A stretch of 64,000 nucleotides of DNA from Eleusine coracana subsp. coracana (taxonomy: Eukaryota; Streptophyta; Magnoliopsida; Poales; Poaceae), in NCBI GenBank assembly GCA_032690845.1, contig CM064434.1, positions 34,142,342-34,206,341 on the forward strand. Reading direction: 5' to 3'. The notes beneath the pieces are model-generated. The model searched no databases and was not told where the DNA came from. It saw nothing but the letters and a program-made list of their open reading frames with translations. The position numbers and the translations under genes were made by a program. This document shows, one piece after another, positions 10,335 through 21,700 of this stretch; the first letter of the stretch is position 1; each line of letters opens with the position of its first letter.

Positions 10335-12449
10335 CTACGTAGCCGATCTCTCAAGATCAACAATGCACTTAGGCACCCATATACTCTTGACCTTCCTCTT
10401 CTTGTTTGGTGGTCCCAAGGCCTTAGCTTTCACCTTGCCATCCTTGTTCCTAAAATGCTTGAAATGTGTGTTCTCATGGAACAAATTAGCGTTAGGCAAA
10501 ACAATGGAATTTCTCATCATGGGACAATCCTTGGTGGTGTGGCCATCCTTGCAACACATCTCGCAATAGTAGTCGCCGGTGAGAAGGGGTTTGATCCATG
10601 CGGGGATCGAATCACTTGTTCCCATGATGTTGATGGCGGAGGGATATGAGCCAAGTCCCCGGTGGGAGACATTGTTCACAAGGTTCCTCCCAAGAATCTC
10701 CTTGTGGATGGCTCTACCTCTTGTGAGCCTCTCAAAGCCGTCCATCACCGTCTTCCTCTCTTCCTTGAGCTTGTGATGTTCTTCCAACATGAATGGCTTA
10801 AGATAAGAAGTCTTGGAGACTTCATTTATTTGGTTCTTCCCAAGTATCTCCCTATGGGTGGCTTTGAGTCTCTCAAAGCCCTTCATCATCATCTCCCTCT
10901 CTTCCTTGAACTTGTGAAGGTCCTTCAAAACAAGTGGCTCAAGAGAATAAACCTCAACCGAGGTGGTTAGTTCATCACACATAGGAGAAGCATCACTCTT
11001 GGAGGAAGTAGGGGAGGGAGAGACAAGGTTCTCAACATTGATGGCCTCAAAAGTAATCTCAAGGGCCTTGTACTTCTCATGAAGCTCTATATGATCATCC
11101 CTGATTTTGTCATAACTCTTTTTAGGGCCTTATGAGATGTGACAAGGTCCTTGAGCTCACTCTCAGGCTCACCAACACGGTCCTTAGCCAACTTACACTC
11201 TTTTCTTACCACATCCAACATTTTGGACTTCTTGATGGCGATGTCGCGGGCTTGCTCGGCACATGAGAGCTCCTCATCATCGCTATCATCGCTGCTCTCA
11301 TCCTCACTCTCCCCATGTTGGCTCGTGGCCATAAGGCACGTGGGAGGTGGAGGAAGAGCTCGTGTAGGTGTGGTCTTGATCATGGCTAGGCCGGCCACTT
11401 CTTCATCACTTGAGGAAGAGACTCGTCACTTGAGTTTTCGCTTGGCCACTCTCTACAAGTGCCTTGCGAGAGAACTTCTTCTTCTAGTCTTGAGCTTTGC
11501 CTTTGCCTTTGTTCCTGTCCTTATTGAAGAATCTATTCTTCTTGTGCTTGGCCTTGGGTTCTTCCTCTTCTTCTTCACTTGAATCTTGTTACTTGAATGC
11601 TTCTTTCTTGGGCTTTGGGCACTCTCGGACAAAGTGATTCTTTGAGCCACAATTGAAGCACTTGCCTCTTGACTTGGAAGCAAACTTGTTCTTGAAGTTC
11701 TTCATCTTCCTCACGAGAAGAGCCAAGTCTTCGATCAAGTCACCCTCATCATCATCTTCTTCATCATCATCCTCAATGATCACCTTCACCTTCTTCTTGT
11801 TCTTCTTGCTCTTGCTAGATTCTTGCTTGTCAGCCGGTAGAGCAAGATTGGATGGTTGAGGATCATCCAACCCCAATTGGTAGCTCTCGAAGGCAGTGAT
11901 CTTGCCAACTACATCCTTCATGGTCTTGGTCTTGAGGTCACCTTGCAAGATGAAGGTGATGATGGACTCATACTTGGGGTCTTTGAATAGCCTCAAGAAT
12001 CTTCTTATCACCTTGACGGGCTTCATCCTTAAATCATTCCCAAGTGCATTGATCTCCTCCACTAGTACATGAAAATGAGAATGAACAGTGTTAGCTCTCT
12101 CATGTGGCAATCTAGTGAAGTTATCATACTTGTTCTTTAGCACATAGTATCTTTCCTCTTTGACATTACTAATGCCCTCATAGAGCCCCTGAATCTCAGT
12201 CCAGATACCATATGCTGAGGAACTAGCATCAAGCTGAGTAAAAACATCCTTAGAGATGCAAGCAAACAAGGCATTCTTGGCCTTAGCATTATACTTAATG
12301 TAGTCAGGCTCAAGTAGGTTCACATTCGCATCGGACTCGTGATTGACCAACCATATCTCCAGATCAAGGGACTGAAGGTAGGCTTGCATGCGAGCCTTCC
12401 AATAAGAATAGTCCTCACCATTGAATATAGAAACACTAAAGATGAGCAC
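10335..12449 (-). pseudogene. gag: Ty1/copia gag, SIRE/Maximus-like, frameshifted
   Basis: The first part (12449-11589) has FNGEDYSYWKARM, the conserved start of copia gag, then YGIWTEIQGLYEG, then an acidic/lysine stretch and a CCHC knuckle (CFNCGSKNHFVREC). A middle part lies in another frame (11398-11087) and is coiled-coil-like. The last part (10982-10335) has a second CCHC (CEMCCKDGHTTKDC) and a basic end with IWVPK. Two zinc knuckles separated by coiled coil fit the large gag of SIRE/Maximus elements. The open frame begins with GTG where an ATG would be expected. It sits directly after the 5' LTR remnant. Confidence 0.85.
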
Positions 12450-13262
12450 TTGGCTCTGAATCCAATTACTTCAAGTTTCACTACCTGAGTCTAACAAGAT
12501 AAGGAAACCTAAGCAATTCTAGTAGGCCAAGACCCTACACATGCTAGTGTACATGATAAGATAAAGTGCGAAAGCCAATCACACTAGCCTATGCAAGCCA
12601 CAAATCACCATACTCACTAGAGCACACAAATGCAGAATAGTAAAAAGAGGGTCAAGGAATGCTCATGATTTTTTCCCGAGGTCTCAGAAGGATGGCGCCT
12701 TCCCCTAATCCTCGTTGGACCACTCCCGCTGGAGTCCCGGTCCCTCCCACCACCAAGTGGAGTTCTCGCCCACGAGCTCGCAATCACTCCTAGAGTGAAG
12801 ACATGGTGTGCGTCACCACTGCACAAAGCACAAGCTTGCCTCCCTCGAGAACTTGTTGGACTCCCCGAGCCGACGCGGGCGCTCACTAGCGATGCCCCTT
12901 TCAATGGCGGGCTCAAACCGTGTACAAACGTGTGACAGCCTTCACAACCGATCACGATAGGCTCGATCACCAACACCTAACCGGTCTAGGTCTCACTATA
13001 GACCAAGAGTAACAATGTAGATCACACGCTCAAGGACACCCTAGCCTTAGATGTGCAAGATGCTCAAGCTACTCTTCTCTAGCACTCTCAAGATACGCAA
13101 TATCTCCTTCTAGTGCTCTCCTCTTTTCCTCTTGGACCTTACCAAATGCTCTCAGGTATTCCACTAGCCAAGAGAGGTCTCCAAGACCCCAGCAGCGAAG
13201 TTATATAGGCTCCCAACCACAAGCTAGCTGTTGCTCCACGATATTGCCTTTCTGGACACACT

Positions 13263-13303
13263 GACCTGACTTTCCGGTCACTGCCCAACCGGATCGTCCG
13301 GTC
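13263..13303. repeat. paired palindrome (copia type), 5' LTR copy of pair 1
   Basis: Arms GACCTGACTTTCCGGTC and AACCGGATCGTCCGGTC with a 7-bp spacer. Confidence 0.65.
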
Positions 13304-13361
13304 ACTCTGTAACGGCTCCCCTCAGCCGTTGGCCTCCTCTGCCCAGGCAAATTCCTATACT

Positions 13362-13399
13362 GATCAGACTATCCGGTCACTGGAACGGACAGTCCAGTC
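13362..13399. repeat. paired palindrome (copia type), 5' LTR copy of pair 2
   Basis: Arms GATCAGACTATCCGGTC and GAACGGACAGTCCAGTC with spacer ACTG. The spacer is identical to the copy at 4570-4607. Confidence 0.75.
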
Positions 13400-13466
13400 C
13401 ACTTTCTCTCTCTATTCCAGGAGCCTCCACGAAATGCACCACTTCTGCCTTTCCTGCAGTCCTACT

Positions 13467-13483
13467 GACCGGGCCGTCCGGTC
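13467..13483. repeat. single palindrome left from copia pair 3
   Basis: GACCGGGCCGTCCGGTC alone. The partner arm present at 4696-4712 has been lost here. Confidence 0.65.
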
Positions 13484-13520
13484 AATTATAGAGTCACCTA
13501 CTGATAGAGTCCTGCTTCTC

Positions 13521-15480
13521 ACTAGATAATTCACCAGAAATTCTAGGAATAAGATTAAATCCTGATTTTTGGTATGCTTAGTAAATACATGAATATCTAC
13601 CACCACAAATATTTGTTTGGTAAAATATGAATTACTTTTGGCTCTGGAATTTATTTAGTACTTTTGCTTAGATTAATGCTAGTAAATGATCTGTAAATAT
13701 TTTGACCCTACCACTTGGCATAAAAATCACTCATATAATCCTCTATTCACATTAAATCACACATATCCAGAAACATAAATTTACTATATTAATGAATTTA
13801 ATTGCTCGTATCACTCATTTACCTTGTTTAATTATGTAAAGAATATATATACCTAAAATCTTAATTAACAACCCAACTTCTCTGAAGCATATAGCTTCGA
13901 GAACATAATAATAATTTTAATTAACATTAAAACACGATGTGCTTACATGCATAATATCATCACATTCAACGGTATTCCGATAATGCCGTAATTCAATTCC
14001 GTCATATAGGTAACAACAACCAGGAGCAAGAGAAAGACTTTCAGAAGGACGCTGACCCTCAAGAGCAAGAAGTTGTAGTTGCTAGCGCTAACTTCGATCC
14101 AGGCAAGCCCCGGTTTACATTCGTCTTTATACAAAATTTTGCTAGTTTATTTTACTAGTGTCTATAATTATTGTTGCATTAAGTCATAGGAGTTGATTGA
14201 AACCCACCTTGCATATATCCAAATGACCTATGCTACTGTCTTACAACTTGGTAGAATCAGTACTGTTATACTATGCTTAGTAATTGCTAGTCTCATTAAG
14301 AAAGTATTATTATTACTAAGGAATGAACTTGACCACTGGAACAGGAATTATTAAAAGAAGTTTATTTTATGTTATGACCGGGCAGGGATAATGCATGTAT
14401 AGGTTTGTAGCAACACATGGGTGCTGACTGTGGTAACCCTGCCTTGTCGAACCTAGGACCCCTCCATGGTCGGCCCCTTGATCAAGTATTAACAGTATCG
14501 AATGCATGCTAGCTTATGGGCACTAGTAAACCGATGTAGCATTAAAGGTCACTTGCATTAAGGACATTTAAGGTGCATTGGTTATTGACCCTCGTGCTGC
14601 TGGAGTGGACGGTTCAGACCATGAAGTACTGTTGGCAGAACGACATGCCCACTCGACATCACCACACCCGGGACGAGGTGTTGGTGCTTTTCTTGCGAAA
14701 GTTTGCCATATACGACCTTAATTGGTGCCTATGTGTCGTGCATCTCGGGTTTTTCCCAGCCGGTGTAAATCAATTGCAATTGCTGTCCCTCGCAGTAATG
14801 AGTACCACTTGGTTACCGCACCAATCACGTAGTTGCACCTAATATTATGGAATGGATCATGTTGCTTATTGATGTTGATGATCATCATTATTATTATCGC
14901 TCTTATATCGTATTAATTTTGTTTATTATTTTATTATCCTTTTGCAAGTAAAGTTACATTTCGGCTCAACCCATTTAAATTGACAATTAAAACTTGATGG
15001 AACTAATAGGTTGCTTAGTGCGAGTCCTTTTAAACAAGCCACCTATTAGAGCCTTTGCATGTGTAGGTGTCCGACGGGTAAGTCTTGCTGAGTAATTAGT
15101 ACACAGGCTTTATGCCATTGTGTTTTTCAGGTAATGAAGAAATAGAATTGCTTGTAGATGTGATGCCCCGGGACATGCAAGTCCCTGAGGGTTGGACTGC
15201 CCACTAGGAGTCCGACTCGCCGCCGCAGTGATGTTGTGTGCTGCTAGAGTGATGTTCTTCGGGCATGGATCATCACCATGCTGTATCATCGAGCTCGTAG
15301 TTTTCTGAATGTTATTTGCTTCCGCTATTTTCAAAACATTCATGAACTTGTAATATGTTGCTGCACTCTGATAACCTTAATGATGTAATATTCAATTTGA
15401 ATTTGGACAAATGTTGTATTATCAAGTGTCTGCGCTATCAGCACCTTCGGGACCTCGATCCTCCGGGAAGGGGCGCCACA
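13521..15480 (+). mobile_element. LTR fragment, probably Del/Tekay-like Ty3/gypsy
   Basis: AT-rich, non-coding sequence that abruptly replaces the copia LTR at 13520 and ends GGGGCGCCACA before Tat pol. Near 15070-15120 it has the GGTAAGTCTTGCTGAGTA followed by TTTTTCAGG context. I associate this with grass Del/Tekay LTRs, and 41340-41375 shows a similar sequence in reverse. The left end lacks a clear TG terminus, so it is truncated. No ORF is worth calling. The class assignment is an inference. Confidence 0.45.
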
Positions 15481-17540
15481 GTGCAGTCTTGGTCTATGAG
15501 GCACCAAGGGGCAGTGATGCTTTTCAGCAGTTGCCGGTGTACTATATTTCAGAAACATTGATGGCATCACGATGTAACTACATTGTGGTAGACAAAATGT
15601 TGTATGCTGTGGTCATGGCCTCATGAAAATAGCGACAGTATTTTGATGATCACCCTGTCACTATACCTACCAGATGTCCGCTGTGAGACGTCCTGACAAA
15701 TAGTTAGGCTTCCAGTGCTGTGTTGAAATGGGCGGCTGAGTTGGCGCAGTATAACATCACCTTTGTTGCTCGCAAGGCCATCAAATCGGGAGTGTTGGCG
15801 GAGCTGAAGAGTTAGTTCAGGATGTTCCGGAGGACCCAGTTTGGACAGTTCACATTGATGGTGCTTGCGGGGCCTCCGGAGCAGGGTGTGCTGTAGTTAT
15901 TACATCGCCTGGAGGACAAACCATGTGAATCTCTGCCACATTGGCCTTTCAAAAAACAAACAATGCTGTAGAATACGAACGTATATTAATGGGCCATCGG
16001 CAGGCTCGAGCCCTTGGGGCTAGGAGGCGGGTTATTTACTGTGACTCTCAGTTGGCCTCAGCTCAGTTAGCAAAAGGATATCAAGCTAGGGATCCAGAGA
16101 TGGCTCGGTATATCAGCAAGGTGAGGGAGATGGACAAATACTTCTTGGATTTTGAAGTTCACAATATTTGCCGCACTAAAAATGGAGAAGCCGATGTGTT
16201 GGCTAAGGTCACGGTCGAACAATGTCCGGTTGCTGGTGATGTGCTTCATGAGGTTATGAGTGAATCAGCAACAATGTCGGAGGCGAAAGGACGAAAGGTG
16301 TTGGACATCACGGCCGAGGATTGGCGGGCTCCCATTCGGGCATGTCTCGAAGGGCGCTACGTTTCGGATGACAAAGAGGAGTGGCAAAGGATACTATATC
16401 GCTATCAGGGGTACACTATTATTGATGATATCTTATACAAGGGGGTTGTCTGTGCTCCTCTGCTTCGCTGTCTCAGCCGGCCGGAGGGGCAAAACATGTT
16501 ATGAGAAATCCATGAGGGGCTGTGTTCGTCGCAGTTGGCTCCGAGGGCATTGGTTGCCAAAGTGTTTCGCCAAGGGTTCTAATGGCCTACTGCAGTTTGG
16601 GATGCTAAAGACATGGTAAGGATTTGTCCTGGTTGTCAATGGATGGGCTGTCAATCTCACCTACCTGCCATAGCCCTGCAGCCAATCCCTCCGATTTGGC
16701 CGCTCGCTCGGTAGGGGATAGACATTGTGGGGCCGCTGCCTACGGCTCCGGGGGGGCTATAGATTTGCCGTAGTGGCCATAGAATATTTCTCTAAGTGGG
16801 TGGAAGCCGAACCGCTGGTTCAGATAACAGCTGGAAATATCAGAAAATTTTTCTAGAAAAATATGGTCTGCCGCTTCGGGGTCCCGCTAGAGTTAACTGT
16901 GGACAATGGCAAACAGTTCGAGGGGCTTGAGTTCAAGGAATATTGCCTTAGTCTATGAGTCAAGAAATGTGAAGTCTCTGTCATTAACCCGAGGGCCAAT
17001 GGGGTTGTGGAATGAATGAATGGTATGCTGTTCTCCGGGATTTCTCGTTCACTGATTGGCCTGTCGAAGGGCAAATGGGTTGAGGAGTTGCCGAATGTTC
17101 TTTTGTCTATCAGGACAACTGATACAAGGTCTACAGGCTTTTGACCTTTTTGGTTGTTGTATGGTGCCGAGGCAGTCACTCCAGAGGAAATACACGCCAG
17201 GTCACTGCGCTCACTCAGGCCTCATGTCAATGAAGATGATGTGGCAAAAGACATGCTGGAGGAAGTGCGCATGCAAGCAGTGGCTAATTTGCACAAGTAC
17301 ATCGCATCCTTTGAGAAAACATACAACCGCAAAGTTCACCCTAGGGAGTTTGCGCCTGGTGACTTGGTCCTTCAGCGTAACCCTAACCCAATCAGCGTCG
17401 ACAAACTGTGTAGCAAGTGGCTGGGTCCCTTCATCATAGACCGATCAAACAGGCCGGGAGCCTATCATCTGCTGGAGTTGGATGGCTCCCCAATGCAGCA
17501 CACTTACAATGCTGATGCTTTGAAGCGTTTCTATGTGTAA
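15481..17540 (+). pseudogene. pol: Tat-lineage Ty3/gypsy pol remnant (RNase H, second RNase H, integrase), element A
   Basis: The order is an RT-associated RNase H tail (PVYYISETL, LLYAVVMAS-like, 15530-15800), then a second 'archaeal-type' RNase H (15941-16240; NNAVEYERILMGH, YCDSQLASAQL, NGEADVLAK), then integrase (zinc-binding CPGCQ near 16630, VGPLPT near 16730, C-terminal segment 17154-17537 with YNRKVHPREFAPGDLVL and KWLGPFII). The extra RNase H marks the Tat lineage. Several stops and shifts between 16500 and 17150 destroy the integrase core. Gag, protease and most of RT are missing at the left edge. Confidence 0.85.
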
Positions 17541-17650
17541 GGTGCAATCGGCCATTCTGACAGTCACCATACCTGTGTTGGTGTAGAAAAAGTCGGAGTC
17601 GAGCATGTGTGCTCTTGGTGTTGTACTTAGCTTGGTTAGTGTGTCCCGGG
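17541..17650 (+). other. short spacer after Tat pol
   Basis: It begins just after the integrase stop at 17540 and leads into the 49-bp array. No feature is visible. Confidence 0.5.
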
Positions 17651-18020
17651 CTGTGTTCCGAGGAGCCATTCGGGCTGCATCTTTAGAAGTTGTTCTGGGC
17701 TGTGTCCCGAGGAGCCATTCGGGCTGCGTCTTTAGAAGTTGTTCTAAGCTGTGTCCGGAGGAGCCATTCGGGCTGCGTCTCCAAAAGTTGTTTCGGGCTG
17801 TGTCCCGAGGAGCCATTTGGGCTGCGTCTTCAGAAGTTGTTCTGGGCTGTGTCTTGAGGAGCCATTCGGGCTGCGTCTTCAGAAGTTGTTCCAGGCTATG
17901 TCCCGAGGAGCCATTCGGGCTGCGTCTTCAGAAGTTGTTCCAGGCTGTGACCCAAGGAGCCATTTGGGCTGCGTCTTTAGAAGTTGTTCCGAGCTGCGTC
18001 CCGTGGAGTCCATCGGGCTA
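17651..18020. repeat. 49-bp tandem array (seven full units and a partial)
   Basis: Units start at 17651, 17700, 17749, 17798, 17847, 17896, 17945 and 17994, always 49 bp apart. Each contains CCGAGGAGCCATTCGGG, a short inverted repeat (CCCGA/TCGGG in the best units), and GAAGTTGTT. Because 49 is not a multiple of three, the array reads open in two plus frames with a 49-codon super-period. I regard those ORFs as incidental. Confidence 0.95.
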
Positions 18021-18730
18021 CATCCCGCTCACTCTTATTCGGTAGGGACTAGCTTCTGTCATGATAGCTTGCTGCCTTCGGAGTACCCACGCAGAAAGTG
18101 GGCAATATTTAATTGCCAAGGGGCTGCGACCCCTATCTTGTGCCCAATGTTTTTTGTACCATGTTGTCTGTAGCCGCCGCTTAGGGGGTGCGCCCTTCGT
18201 TTGGTGTACGCCAAGTAAGTTGAGTAAGTCAAGCATGTAAAAGCCTCGGGCATATGGTAAGGTATGATGTTTTTTAGGGTAATTTTTGTCCTTATAATGG
18301 AAACTATGGCCTCATGGTCCCCAAAAGGACGCAACCTGTGTCATATGGGCAACTACGGCCCTCAACCGAACAACTACGGTTCGATGCCGGACAACTACGG
18401 TCTGATGCTCCAGAAGGGTAATCCGGGAAAGCCAGCTGCGATACGGGCCCGATGACAAACAACTACGGTTCGAAGCTTGCCAAGGCCTGACGAGGCGCTT
18501 GGCACGTAAAATAGCATCTAGTATATAATTTGCCATTTCAACACACTCGGACGTAATTTAAAATATGAATAAGTTGATCATTTCTGAGTGCCACATGAGC
18601 CCAAGGGCAGAGATATACAGAATTTGCCCGAAGGTGTAGGGTTTTCAAAAGCCTGAAGGCGTTGAACATACAGCGGCCCGAGGGCCCAATACACTAAGGA
18701 GCCCTGGGTCCTTGTACTAAGCGAATTTGC
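18021..18730 (+). other. 3' non-coding region of Tat element A with short 21-bp repeats
   Basis: This sequence lies between the 49-bp array and the antisense gene end. Three CAACTACGG words 21 bp apart lie at about 18351-18410, with a further copy near 18460. Nothing else is recognised. Confidence 0.5.
18351..18470. repeat. 21-bp repeat with CAACTACGG core
   Basis: CAACTACGG recurs at about 21-bp spacing three times, plus one displaced copy. On the plus strand it encodes NYG-containing heptads in a short ORF of doubtful meaning. Confidence 0.7.
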
Positions 18731-21700
18731 CTAGGGCAACCATTTCAGTTCGCCGAGCATATCTGATAGCTCGCGGTGTTGCTCGGCCAAATCGTTGAGT
18801 GCAGCCCTTGATAGTTGTATGCGGCGATTGCCTTGCGCTATGATTTGCCGGCTCCATTCCAAGACAGGAATAATTTGCAAACGGCCGAAGGGTGTCTGCG
18901 TGGCTTGCCGGAGAGCTTCCAGGTCCAGGCCCGATGAGCTGCTAGACGAGGCATCACCATGAGAAGGGCATGGGCTGCTACTTGAAATTTTGATTGGTTT
19001 TGCCTTCGGCGCTGGCAATAGGATAAGGGGTTCGGCCGCAATACCACCGCTCGCCCTCCGGGCATCACAAGTTACGCGCCATCGGAGCAGCTCTTCCAGG
19101 GACATGTGCTGGCATGCCACTTTGATGCATTCGTTGTCCTCATCAATGGAGGACAGGAATTCTGCAAAAACCCCTTCGGGGTGTTCGCACTTCCAACGCC
19201 TCCACTACACACCACGAATCAAGTAGTCGCCAGGGGCTTCCCCGACCCCCGGCACTTTGATGGATACGGGAGCTGTGTCCAATATCATGGTGCCCGGCGG
19301 AACGGAGGTTGCATCCTCGGAAGGCATATTCTAGAGAAAGATAACAAGGAAAGTCTTAGGGAAATAAAATGGACAATTTAGGTAGATAATAAATAGGGTT
19401 TCATTCAAAATACACACCTCAGTTACAAGGTGAAAGCCGTCAGAGCGCTAGACGCTTATGACCGCTGTACAAAATCTTATCCTTCGGAACACTAGCTAGT
19501 GTAGGGGGTGCGGTGTCATTAAATAAGGGCGAACTCACACCTGGGCCTCCGGAGCGGCTGTCGAGGGTGCCTCGGGGCCGTGGCGCTGTTCAGCGCTGGA
19601 GCCCGGGACAGTAGAGGTGCAGGCACCAGCAGTAGAGCCGGCATCATGGCTCGAAGTACTAGGGGCTCCGGTGGTGGTGCCACTCGCACCATGAGTTGTT
19701 AGGCCAGGCTCCCTCTGTCCACAAGAAACAGGAGTGTTACCGATGGTGGGGGCAGACGTAGCCAAGTGAGCAGCCGCCTCATGAGCAAGGTCGCCGGCAA
19801 GATCGTTGCCAAGGGGCTACCAAAATTCCCGCCCCAAGACATTGCCGATCGGACTCAACCGTTCCTGCAGCTGGCTATATTCGGCGCGGTCCCCTCAGCA
19901 TCGAGACAGCAGATGGCGCAAAGCCTCATGAATCTCTGAGCACCGGGGAGTAGCCAGTGATTCCAGTGTAGCATAGGCCGTTGTCCAACCTATCCGAGCG
20001 CAGATAGTGTCGTACGATCGAAGGCCGTCTTTGGCGCGGTCGAGGCCTTTGCACAGCCAGCTGATGTTCTTCATGCTCTCCCCCTCGGCATGCCCCGTCT
20101 CCCAGGATGCTAGTCCCATCCCAACAAAGAAGTGGTGCTGTTGCCCTATTAAACCGAACAGGCCTCAGCTCATTGTTTCAGATTCTTCGATATAGACGGA
20201 GGCCTGTTCTACAACTTTCAACAGCTTCTGATTGTCGCCATGGAGCGCCACGTTGTCCGCCCCCAGTGACCGATTGTCTTCGCGCAGAAGCTCCAATTGC
20301 TTTCCCAGGTCTTCGGTAGTCTTCTTCACCTCTTCGGTCACTTGCTGGATTTTCTTTTCAGCCTTCGAAAATGTGTCCTGGGCCTTCTTCAGATCCGTGG
20401 CAGACAACTGGGCTTGCGCTTGGCTTTCGGCCAGCTACTTCTTTAGCTCCACAAGGGCGACCTCCGGGGACAACTTGGCCTCGAGATGCTAGGACAACAG
20501 GGCGGTCTATACAAGTACACGGCAAGTTAGAAGCTGGTGGTCACATTTTTTTAATGAAGACAGTAAGGCTAAGAACGTAGCATACCTGCGTGGTAAGGCG
20601 AGCCAAATAGCTGATGGCCGTAGTCGCGTCGACATCCCCAAGCGCCTGTTCGCCATCATAGAGGTCTAGCATACGCGATGCATACCCCAGCGCTGTTGAA
20701 GCCTCGGGGCGGCCAGTGAAGTCGATCGCACGAAGGGACGCCCCGATGTCCCCCGGGTGTACGCTCGAAGGAAGCACGCCCATGAAGCCTTTGCCATGAC
20801 CATCTTTCCGCGTACGCATCTGGGGAAGCTCTTTGAGCTCCTCTTCCTCATTGATGCTAATGGTCTCAACCTATTGCTCCTCCCCCTCCACCTCCCCTTC
20901 CTCCTCGAAGGCCATGCTGCCTTCAGTCGAGCTGCTGCTTTGGCTACTCGACCTAGAACTTTAGCCCCCAGATTCAGAGCTGGAGCGCATGTTGACGGCC
21001 GGTTCCTCGGGCTGCTGTGGTTCGGGGGCGTCCTCGGTAGCACCCTCGTGTTGTCCTTATGGAATCAAGGGAACGGATTGTTAGAACACTACAATAAACA
21101 TACGATAGCACAACAAAAAGTTCAGAAGCTTCGGAGTACCTGTGCAGGCTGAGGGACTGTCGGCGCTGAAGTGTAGTGATGGTATTAGGATGCTGGGGGA
21201 TCGGGGTAAAGGTGACGCTAAGCCTCCGGAACCCCCCTCTGGCCCTTCCCCGGACCTATCAGGAACGACGCCCACCAACACATTTAGCAGACTCTCTATG
21301 TCTGTTGCGCTCGCGGGTGGGGTCGTCGGTGGCGTCTAGTTTGGAGTAGCGGCGACAACCTCATGGTCGGCTGTCGCTTCACTCATGGTTGCCGGCCTCA
21401 GAGGGGTCTCCACATATTGTTTACGGAGACGCCGACGCTTAGACTACTTCGGCGCGGGTGAGGGTGCGCCCAGGGTGGCTCTAGAGCGCTTCTTCTTCTT
21501 CCTTCGAACGAAGGTACCCTCATCTGGCTGAATGCTACCCCTCATACTTAGGGCGCGCTTCTCCACCTATTTCACGCGCCACGGTGCGGGTGCCGTGCCT
21601 TTGGCGTCCCCCTTCTGGGTTGCAGGGTGCCTGATAACCACTTTCACCCACTTCGGTGGCACAGCAGTGGTGGCTACCTCCTCCTCCTCCTCCTTTGTCT

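Larger units (their letters stand above)
12459..13520 (-). mobile_element. 5' LTR remnant of the copia relic
   Basis: It matches 3668-4745 of the 3' LTR. About 60 bp of the LTR end and the first bases of the PBS are missing: the minus strand passes from AAGTAATTGGA straight to TTCAGAGCC, the tail of the usual TTGGTATCAGAGCC initiator-Met PBS. The other side is truncated at 13520, where a different sequence begins, so roughly 560 bp of LTR start are lost. Confidence 0.8.

Noticed and set aside
11139..11582. Plus-strand ORF of 147 codons rich in Ser and Leu
   Set aside because: It is the complement of the acidic/lysine-rich copia gag region; codon complement explains the Ser/Leu bias.
17605..18173. 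Two overlapping plus-strand ORFs of 140-146 codons
   Set aside because: They are translations of the 49-bp tandem array. Openness follows from repeated composition, with no domain outside the repeat.
18059..18334. Minus-strand ORF downstream of the 49-bp array
   Set aside because: It lies beyond the end of the antisense gene and has no similarity to anything recognised.
20757..21152. Plus-strand ORF of 131 codons in Tat A, and similar plus ORFs at 21532-21891
   Set aside because: They lie opposite exons of the antisense gene and have no motif of their own; treated as shadows.
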